A stretch of 64,000 nt of DNA from Streptomyces lienomycini. Lineage in GTDB: Bacteria; Actinomycetota; Actinomycetes; Streptomycetales; Streptomycetaceae. The DNA lies in assembly GCF_027947595.1 (NCBI RefSeq), contig NZ_CP116257.1, positions 2,418,001 through 2,482,000 of the forward strand. Direction: 5' to 3'. Of the stretch, positions 58,143-64,000 are shown in pieces (within the stretch, counting starts at the first letter, position 1; each line of letters opens with the position of its first letter). The translations under genes were made by a program, and so were the position numbers. The notes beneath the pieces are model-generated. The model saw only the letters and a program-made list of their open reading frames with translations, searched no databases and was not told the DNA's origin.

Positions 58143-59393
58143 GTGAAGAGCGACGAACAGACCATGACGTCCCCCGCGTACGCAGGGCGCCGCTGGGCGC
58201 TGCCCGCGGCCGTGGTCGAGGATCTGTACCCGGGGCCCGCGCGGCCCGGTGGACGGCCGCGGCGCACCGCGCGCGACTGGATCGTCGACTTCACGTGCTT
58301 CCTGGTCGCGGTGGTCATCGGCCTGCTGGCCGCCGACACGCTCGACCAGGAGGCGGACCTCTCGCCGCCCCTGGCGGTCGTGGACCAGCTGACCGGCGCC
58401 CTGGCCTGCGCCGCCGTCTGGCTACGGCGCCGGTGGCCGGTCGGGCTGGCCGTGGTGATGGTTGCGGTGACCCCGCTCTCGGCCACCGCGGGCGGCGCGG
58501 CCCTCGTCTCCCTCTTCACGGTCGCCGTGCACCGGCCGTTCCGGTACGTGGCCTGGGTGGGAGGCGCCGGGCTCCTGGTGCAGCTCCTCTACTACTGGAT
58601 GCGTCCGGAACCCGGCCTGCCGTTCCTGGCGTCGGTCGTGATCAGCGCGTTGCTCACCGTCGCGGTCGTCGGCTGGGGCATGCTCGCGCGGTCCAAGCGC
58701 CTGCTGCTGCTCAGTCTGCGCGACCGGGCCCGGCGTGCCGAGACGGAGGCGCGGCTGCGGGCCGAGCAGGCCCAGCGGCTGGCCCGGGAGGCCATCGCCC
58801 GTGAGATGCACGACGTCCTCGCGCACCGGCTGACCCTGCTCAGCGTGCACGCGGGCGCCCTGGAATTCAGGCCGGACGCCTCCCGGGAGGAGATCGCGCG
58901 GGCGGCGGGCGTCATCCGGGAGAGCGCGCACGAGGCCCTCCAGGACCTGCGGGAGATCATCGGCGTCCTGCGGGCGGCGGAACCCGACGACGCGGGCCGC
59001 CCCCAGCCGACGCTCGCGGGACTCGACGCGCTGGTCGCCGAGTCCCGCGAGGCCGGCATGAACGTCGTCCTCACGGGCCGCGCCGCCGACCCCGCGGCGG
59101 TCCCCGCCTCCGTCGGCCGTACCGCCTACCGCATCGCCCAGGAGGCCCTGACCAACGCGCGCAAGCACGCCCCCGGCACCGAGGTCACCGTCTCGGTCAC
59201 CGGAGCGCCGGGCGACGGACTCGCGCTGTCGGTGCGCAACGCCCCGCCCGCGGGCGAGGTGCCCCACGTGCCCGGGTCCGGGCAGGGGCTGATCGGGCTG
59301 ACCGAGCGGGCCTCGCTCGCGGGCGGCACCCTGGAGCACGGGCCCACGGCCGCGGGCGGGTTCGAAGTGCGGGCGAGGCTGCCGTGGAGCTGA
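58143..59393 (+). CDS. Sensor histidine kinase (NarX/DesK type)
   Basis: A 416-residue kinase with four to five predicted membrane helices (~40-180), HisKA_3 domain REAIAREMHDVLAHRLTLLSVHAGAL (His in MHDVLAH), and an HATPase domain with TAYRIAQEALTNARKHAPG and GSGQGLIGLTERASL. GTG start sits ~9 bases after TAGATT (58129-58134), suggesting a leaderless mRNA. Phosphorylates the downstream regulator. Confidence 0.9.
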   Translation: MKSDEQTMTSPAYAGRRWALPAAVVEDLYPGPARPGGRPRRTARDWIVDFTCFLVAVVIGLLAADTLDQEADLSPPLAVVDQLTGALACAAVWLRRRWPVGLAVVMVAVTPLSATAGGAALVSLFTVAVHRPFRYVAWVGGAGLLVQLLYYWMRPEPGLPFLASVVISALLTVAVVGWGMLARSKRLLLLSLRDRARRAETEARLRAEQAQRLAREAIAREMHDVLAHRLTLLSVHAGALEFRPDASREEIARAAGVIRESAHEALQDLREIIGVLRAAEPDDAGRPQPTLAGLDALVAESREAGMNVVLTGRAADPAAVPASVGRTAYRIAQEALTNARKHAPGTEVTVSVTGAPGDGLALSVRNAPPAGEVPHVPGSGQGLIGLTERASLAGGTLEHGPTAAGGFEVRARLPWS

Positions 59394-59469
59394 GGCCGGC
59401 AACCGGCCGCCGGGCGGCCGTCTCCACCGGGGCGGCCCCTCTCCCCGCGCCCGTGATTACGTGTCACCC

Positions 59470-60159
59470 ATGACTGCGATCAGACTGCTCCTCGTCGACG
59501 ACGACCCGCTCGTGCGGGCCGGGCTGTCCTTCATGCTGGGCGGCGCCGACGACGTGGAGATCGTCGGCGAGGCCGCCGACGGCGACGAGGTCGGGGCGCT
59601 CGTCGACCGCACCCGTCCGGACGTCGTCCTCATGGACATCCGGATGCCGGTGGTGGACGGCCTCACGGCGACCGAACGGCTACGGGGCCGCGCGGACGCC
59701 CCCCAGATCATCGTCCTCACCACCTTCCACGCCGACGAGCAGGTACTGCGGGCGCTGCGCGCCGGCGCCGCCGGGTTCGTCCTCAAGGACACCCCGCCCG
59801 CGGAGATCCTCGACGCGGTCCGTCGGGTCGCGGCCGGGGATCCCGTCCTGTCGCCCGCCGTGACCCGACGGCTGATGGAGCAGGCGGCCGGTACCACGCC
59901 CGGTACGCGGCGCACCCGCGCGCGTGCACGCGTGGACACCCTCAACGACCGCGAGCGCGAGGTCGCGGTCGCGGTCGGCCGGGGCATGGCCAACGCCGAC
60001 ATAGCGGCCCACCTCTTCATGAGCGTCGCCACGGTCAAGGCCCACGTCTCCCGCATCCTGGCCCGGCTCGACCTCGACAACCGGGTCCAGATCGCGTTGC
60101 TGACCCACGACGCGGGACTCCTGGACGACTACCAGGACGACGGGACCGGACGGCCGTGA
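59470..60159 (+). CDS. NarL/FixJ-type response regulator
   Basis: A 229-residue regulator: receiver domain with LLLVDDDPLVRAG, phosphorylatable Asp in VVLMDIRMP and FVLKDTP; LuxR HTH DTLNDREREVAVAVGRGMANADIAAHLFMSVATVKAHVSRILARLDL. Partner of the kinase, 76 bases downstream. Target genes unknown. Confidence 0.92.
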   Translation: MTAIRLLLVDDDPLVRAGLSFMLGGADDVEIVGEAADGDEVGALVDRTRPDVVLMDIRMPVVDGLTATERLRGRADAPQIIVLTTFHADEQVLRALRAGAAGFVLKDTPPAEILDAVRRVAAGDPVLSPAVTRRLMEQAAGTTPGTRRTRARARVDTLNDREREVAVAVGRGMANADIAAHLFMSVATVKAHVSRILARLDLDNRVQIALLTHDAGLLDDYQDDGTGRP

Positions 60160-60160
60160 C

Positions 60161-61174
60161 TCAGCCGGTGAGCACCTCGGGAACCTCCGTCAGCCGTACG
60201 GGTCTGCGCTCGCGCCGGGAGATGTCGCAGGCCTCCGCGATGCGCAGGGCCCGCAGTGCCTCGCGCCCGTCGCAGGGGTTGGCCCGCTCACCGCGTACGA
60301 CCTGCACGAACGTGGTCAGCTCGGCCTCGTAGGCGGGCCCGAAACGCTCCACGAAACCGGTCCACGGCTTGTCCGCGGCGGGCGGGCCGGTCGGCTCGGT
60401 CGACGCGATCGGCGTCCGGTCGTCCAGGCCCACGACGATCTGGTCCAGCTCCCCGGCCAGCTCCATGCGGACGTCGTACCCCGCCCCGTTCAGCCGCGTC
60501 GCCGTCACCGTGGCCAGCGTGCCGTCGTCCAGTGTGAGCAGGGCGGCACCCGTGTCCACGTCGTCCGCCGCGCGGAACATCGGCGGACCGGCGTCGGACC
60601 CGGCGGCGTACACGTCGACGACCTCCCGCCCGGTCACCCAGCGCAGCACGTCGAAGTCGTGGATGAGCGTGTCCCGGTACAGCCCGCCGGACTGGGGCAG
60701 GTACCCGGCCGGCGGCGGAGCCTGGTCGCTCGTCACCGCCCGTACGGTGTGCAGCCGTCCGAGCCGCCCGGACCGCACCGCCTCCCTGGCGCCCGTGTAG
60801 CCGGTGTCGAAGCGGCGCTGGAAGCCCATCTGGAGGATCGTCCCGGCGGCCTCCACCTCGGCGATCGCCTGCAACGTGCCGGGCAGGTCGAGGGCGATCG
60901 GCTTCTCGCAGAACACCGGCAGCCCCGAGCGCGCCGCCCGGCCGATCAGCTCGGCGTGGGCCGGCGTCGCCGTGGTGATCACCACCGCGTCCACGCCCCA
61001 CTGGAAGATCTCGTCGACCCCCGGTGCCGCCGTCTCGCCCAGCCGGTGGGCCAGGTCCTGGGCCCGCGAGAGGTCGGCGTCCGTGAGGATCAGGGATCCC
61101 ACGTCGCGATGGCGGCTGAGCGTGTTGGCGTGAACGGTGCCGATGCGGCCCGTTCCGATGACCCCGATGCGCAT
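60161..61174 (-). CDS. Gfo/Idh/MocA oxidoreductase (inositol 2-dehydrogenase-like)
   Basis: A 337-residue NAD(P) oxidoreductase: VIGTGRIGTVHANTL, catalytic EKP of FCEKPIALD, and YRDTLIHDFDVLRWVTG. Most like IolG-type polyol dehydrogenases. Divergent from the GntR gene, with the TGTCCGGACA palindrome 43 bases upstream of its start. Confidence 0.88.
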   Translation of the reverse strand: MRIGVIGTGRIGTVHANTLSRHRDVGSLILTDADLSRAQDLAHRLGETAAPGVDEIFQWGVDAVVITTATPAHAELIGRAARSGLPVFCEKPIALDLPGTLQAIAEVEAAGTILQMGFQRRFDTGYTGAREAVRSGRLGRLHTVRAVTSDQAPPPAGYLPQSGGLYRDTLIHDFDVLRWVTGREVVDVYAAGSDAGPPMFRAADDVDTGAALLTLDDGTLATVTATRLNGAGYDVRMELAGELDQIVVGLDDRTPIASTEPTGPPAADKPWTGFVERFGPAYEAELTTFVQVVRGERANPCDGREALRALRIAEACDISRRERRPVRLTEVPEVLTG

Positions 61175-61215
61175 GGAATCAAAGTGGGCTCACAGCCCAC
61201 ACCCTGTCAATGCGT

Positions 61216-61228
61216 ATGTCCGGACAAT
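61216..61228. promoter_or_regulatory. GntR operator 1, TGTCCGGACA
   Basis: A perfect 10-bp palindrome inside ATGTCCGGACAAT, between the oxidoreductase and GntR starts. The same 13 bases recur at 62098-62110. Confidence 0.65.
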
Positions 61229-61276
61229 CGGACTGCGCAACTTCCCGTCACCTGCGCACAGAGCTACGCTCGGCGC

Positions 61277-62041
61277 GTGCCCAAACCAGAAGTGGACCCG
61301 ACCGTGTCGCTGGACCTCGGCGTGGATCGCAGCAGCCCCGTGCCGCTGTACTTCCAGCTGGCGCAGCAGCTGGAGGCGGCGATCGAGCACGGCGCGCTGA
61401 CCCCCGGCAGCCTGCTGGGCAACGAGATCGAGCTGGCCGCACGGCTCGGTCTGTCCCGGCCCACCGTCCGCCAGGCCATCCAGTCGCTGGTCGACAAGGG
61501 CCTGCTCGTGCGCCGCCGGGGCGTCGGCACCCAGGTCGTGCACAGCAAGGTCAGGCGCCCGCTGGAACTCAGCAGCCTCTACGACGACCTGGAGGCGGCC
61601 GGACAGCGCCCGGCCACGAAGGTCCTGGTCAACACCGTCGTCCCCGCCACCACCGAGGTCGCCGCCGCGCTCGGCGTGGCCGAGGGGAGCGACGTGCACC
61701 GCGTCGAGCGGCTGCGGCTGACGCACGGGGAGCCGATGGCGTACATGTGCAACTTCCTGCCGTCCGGGCTGCTCGAACTCGACACCGGCCAGCTGGAGGC
61801 CACCGGCCTCTACCGGCTGATGCGCGCCGCCGGGATCACCCTGCACAGCGCCCGTCAGACCATCGGCGCCCGCGCCGCCACCACCGACGAGGCCGAGCGG
61901 CTCGGCGAGGGCGAGGGCGCCCCCCTGCTCACCATGGAACGCACGACCTTCGACGACACGGGACGCGCGGTCGAGTTCGGCACGCACACCTACCGGCCCT
62001 CCCGCTACTCCTTCGAGTTCCAGCTGCTCGTACGGTCCTGA
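61277..62041 (+). CDS. GntR/HutC-family regulator
   Basis: A 254-residue regulator: HTH YFQLAQQLEAAIEHGALTPGSLLGNEIELAARLGLSRPTVRQAIQSLVDKGLLVRRRGVGTQV and UTRA ligand domain (DVHRVERLRLTHGEPMAYMCNFLP..LTMERTTFDDTGRAVEFGTHTYR). GTG 61277 lies 6 bases after a TACGCT -10 (61265-61270), so leaderless. Likely represses itself, the oxidoreductase and the sugar transporter. Confidence 0.9.
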   Translation: MPKPEVDPTVSLDLGVDRSSPVPLYFQLAQQLEAAIEHGALTPGSLLGNEIELAARLGLSRPTVRQAIQSLVDKGLLVRRRGVGTQVVHSKVRRPLELSSLYDDLEAAGQRPATKVLVNTVVPATTEVAAALGVAEGSDVHRVERLRLTHGEPMAYMCNFLPSGLLELDTGQLEATGLYRLMRAAGITLHSARQTIGARAATTDEAERLGEGEGAPLLTMERTTFDDTGRAVEFGTHTYRPSRYSFEFQLLVRS

Positions 62042-62097
62042 CGCGGTTCCCGAACGGCACCTTCCGGCGGCGGCTCCCACCGTGCGGGTTCGTCGCA

Positions 62098-62110
62098 ATG
62101 TCCGGACAAT
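62098..62110. promoter_or_regulatory. GntR operator 2, TGTCCGGACA
   Basis: Same 13-base ATGTCCGGACAAT as operator 1, between gntR and the transporter operon. A degenerate copy (TGTCGGACAAT) follows at 62153-62163. Confidence 0.65.
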
Positions 62111-62172
62111 GTGACCGTCGGCCGATCCCCGGAGGCATGCGCTCCGTTTGTGTGTCGGACAATGGAGCGTTT

Positions 62173-62208
62173 GGGGTTTCCAGAACCCCTGGGGTTCCCA
62201 GAACCCGG
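62173..62208. repeat. Tandem inverted repeats GGGGTT-N5-AACCCC
   Basis: Two adjacent 18-base units, each a small hairpin: GGGGTT-TCCAG-AACCCC and GGGTT-CCCAG-AACCC. Possibly a regulatory hairpin or further regulator site before the ABC operon. Confidence 0.5.
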
Positions 62209-62271
62209 CCGGGGCCGTGAGTGCCCCGGCACGCACGGCACGGCACAGCACGGCAAGAAGGGCACGGCCTC

Positions 62272-63276
62272 GTGGCACGGTTTCGGACATGGGTGGGCAT
62301 CGCGCTGGCAGGGGCACTGTCGGTGTCCCTGGCCGGCTGCAGCAGCACCGGCGGCAAGCGCGCCGAGGACGCCCGCAAGGCCGCGTCGGCCGAGGGCAGG
62401 GCGGCGGTGAACACCCCCCGCTGGACCTTCGCGATGATCACCCACTCGGGCGACGGCGACACCTTCTGGGACATCGTCCAGAGCGGCGCCGAGCAGGCCG
62501 CGCTCAAGGACAACATCAACTTCCTCTACTCCCACGACGACGAGGCGCAGCAGCAGGCCCAGCTCGTGAACGCGGCCATCGACAAGAAGGTCGACGGGAT
62601 CATCGTCACGCTCGCCAAGCCCGACGCGATGAAGTCCGCCCTCGCCCGCGCGCGGAAGGCGGGTATCCCGGTGATCACCGTGAACTCCGGTTCCGAGGAG
62701 TCCAAGGAGTTCGGCGCCCTCACCCACATCGGCCAGGACGAGACGATCGCGGGCGAGGCCGTGGGCGAGGAGCTGAACGAGCGGGGCCGCGAGCAGGCGG
62801 TCTGCGTCCTGCACGAGCAGGGCAACGTCGGCCACGAGCAGCGCTGCGACGGCGTCGAGAAGACCTTCGACGGCAAGGTCCAGCGGCTCTACGTCAACGG
62901 CACCAGCATGCCGGACGTGCAGTCCGCCATCGAGGCCAAGCTCCAGACCGACAAGTCCGTCGACGCCGTGGTCACCCTCGGCGCCCCCTACGCCGACACC
63001 GCCGTCAAGGCCAAGCAGGGCGCGGGCAGCAAGGCCGAGATCGACACCTTCGACCTCAACGCCAAGGTGGCCGCCGGGCTGGAGGACGGCACCCTCGGCT
63101 TCGCCGTCGACCAGCAGCCCTACCTCCAGGGCTACGAGGCCGTCGACCTGCTGTGGCTGTACCGGTACAACGCCGACGTCCTCGGCGGCGGCCGGCCGGT
63201 GCTCACCGGCCCGCAGATCATCACGAAGGACGACGCCGCCGCGCTGGCCGACTACACGGAGCGGGGCACGCGATGA
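62272..63276 (+). CDS. Sugar ABC transporter substrate-binding lipoprotein
   Basis: A 334-residue periplasmic-binding-type lipoprotein: signal peptide with lipobox LAGC (SVSLAGCSSTG), peripla_BP_4 domain with FAMITHSGDGDTFWDIVQSGAE, VDGIIVTLAKPDAMK, HIGQDETIAG and DVVTLGAPYAD-type ligand pockets. RbsB/inositol-like. Binds a sugar outside the membrane and delivers it to the permease. Confidence 0.9.
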   Translation: MARFRTWVGIALAGALSVSLAGCSSTGGKRAEDARKAASAEGRAAVNTPRWTFAMITHSGDGDTFWDIVQSGAEQAALKDNINFLYSHDDEAQQQAQLVNAAIDKKVDGIIVTLAKPDAMKSALARARKAGIPVITVNSGSEESKEFGALTHIGQDETIAGEAVGEELNERGREQAVCVLHEQGNVGHEQRCDGVEKTFDGKVQRLYVNGTSMPDVQSAIEAKLQTDKSVDAVVTLGAPYADTAVKAKQGAGSKAEIDTFDLNAKVAAGLEDGTLGFAVDQQPYLQGYEAVDLLWLYRYNADVLGGGRPVLTGPQIITKDDAAALADYTERGTR

Positions 63277-64000
63277 ACGCCACCCAGGTGAAGGGAGCTG
63301 ACGAAAGGATTCTGCAGACCTCTCCGCTGCGGAAACTCCTCGGCCGCCCCGAGCTGGGCTCCGTCGTCGGCGCGATCGCCGTCTTCGTCTTCTTCGCGTT
63401 CCTCGCCGACAGCTTCCTGCGCGCCTCCAGCCTCAGCACGGTGCTCTACGCCGCCTCCACGATCGGCATCATGGCCGTCCCGGTGGCGCTGCTGATGATC
63501 GGCGGGGAGTTCGACCTGTCCGCGGGCGTCATGGTCACCTCGTCGGCGCTGGTGTCGTCGATGTTCAGCTACCAGATGACCGCCAACGTCTGGGTCGGTG
63601 TCGGCGTGTCGCTGCTGGTCACCCTGGCCATCGGCGCCTTCAACGGCTTCATGCTCACCCGCACCAATCTGCCCAGCTTCATCATCACGCTCGGCACCTT
63701 CCTGATGCTGACCGGCCTGAACCTGGGCTTCACCAAGCTCGTCGACGGCACCGTCTCCACCAAGTCGATCGACGACATGGAGGGCTTCCCCTCCGCCCGC
63801 GACGTCTTCGCCTCCACGATCACCGTCGGCGGCGTCGGCTTCAAGGTCACCATCCTGTGGTGGCTCGCCCTGGTCGCCGTCGCCAGCTGGATCCTGCTGC
63901 GCACCCGCGCGGGCAACTGGATCTTCGCGGTCGGCGGAAACAAGGACGCCGCGCGCGCGGTGGGCGTCCCGGTCACCAGGACCAAGATCGGCCTCTACAT
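63273..64000 (+). CDS. Sugar ABC transporter permease (partial)
   Basis: Runs off the window. At least six membrane helices and the BPD_transp_2 pattern: GGEFDLSAGVMVTSSALVSS, IGAFNGFMLTRTNLPSFIITLGTF, RTRAGNWIFAVGGNKDAARAVG. RbsC-type. Overlaps the binding protein by ATGA; the ATPase should follow beyond 64000. Confidence 0.9.
   Translation, partial: MNATQVKGADERILQTSPLRKLLGRPELGSVVGAIAVFVFFAFLADSFLRASSLSTVLYAASTIGIMAVPVALLMIGGEFDLSAGVMVTSSALVSSMFSYQMTANVWVGVGVSLLVTLAIGAFNGFMLTRTNLPSFIITLGTFLMLTGLNLGFTKLVDGTVSTKSIDDMEGFPSARDVFASTITVGGVGFKVTILWWLALVAVASWILLRTRAGNWIFAVGGNKDAARAVGVPVTRTKIGLY

Noticed and set aside
1..64000. CRISPR arrays, insertion sequences, prophage or integrase genes
   Set aside because: No regularly spaced repeats, transposase, integrase or phage structural genes are visible.

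Overview
This is high-GC actinomycete DNA, almost certainly a Streptomyces chromosome. Supporting signs are GC-saturated third codon positions, many GTG and TTG starts, frequent 4-base GTGA/ATGA overlaps, a split XRE/DUF397/ATPase set, and an aceB - NTP transferase - small protein - allR - allantoinase - allantoicase - two-component - GntR/ABC order that I recall from S. coelicolor. I see no insertion sequence, phage gene, CRISPR array, rRNA or tRNA.

Left flank (1-14647): a secreted ALF-repeat protein (partial), a frameshifted hypothetical gene, a histidine phosphatase, a PLP aminotransferase divergent from an HxlR regulator, two coupled envelope proteins (one a VWA protein), two divergent IucA/IucC siderophore synthetases, a TOPRIM protein, an XRE regulator with a DUF397 partner, then a leader-peptide-controlled RsgA GTPase with a frameshifted methyltransferase-GNAT fusion, and an anti-sigma-type ATPase.

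Centre (14663-49042): about 34 genes in 34 kb that read as one unusual biosynthetic cluster with no PKS or NRPS. The core is one 18-kb minus-strand run of 19 genes from 49042 to 30840. It encodes a TrpB-like enzyme, a 2-deoxy-scyllo-inosose-synthase-like cyclase, a TIM-barrel protein, a TatD-like protein, a PLP decarboxylase, a B12-type radical SAM enzyme, a zinc dehydrogenase, a CapK-type ligase, a ProC-like reductase, a BtrH-like acyltransferase, a HemN-like radical SAM enzyme followed by a methyltransferase, three further small-molecule enzymes of the nitrilase and VOC families, a ferredoxin, an FMN reductase and two more methyltransferases. Satellite units add a second BtrH-like protein, three more methyltransferases, an FAD monooxygenase, a molybdopterin oxidoreductase, a drug exporter, an AraC regulator, two AlkD-family DNA glycosylases and three GyrI-like proteins. 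The HemN/methyltransferase pair, AlkD proteins and a Lin2189/YtkR7-type GyrI protein together match the logic of CC-1065/yatakemycin-type cyclopropane DNA alkylators: make the warhead, repair alkylated DNA, hydrolyse the cyclopropane, export. The carbocycle cyclase and B12 radical SAM enzyme suggest a different or expanded scaffold. A GTTGACC-containing element recurs about 122-167 bp upstream of the minus-strand units and may be the pathway operator.

Right flank (49251-64000): a HipA-like kinase, malate synthase, NTP transferase and the allantoin utilisation genes with candidate AllR operators, an SDR, a small membrane protein, a two-component system, and a GntR-controlled locus (oxidoreductase plus a sugar ABC transporter running off the end) marked by repeated TGTCCGGACA palindromes.
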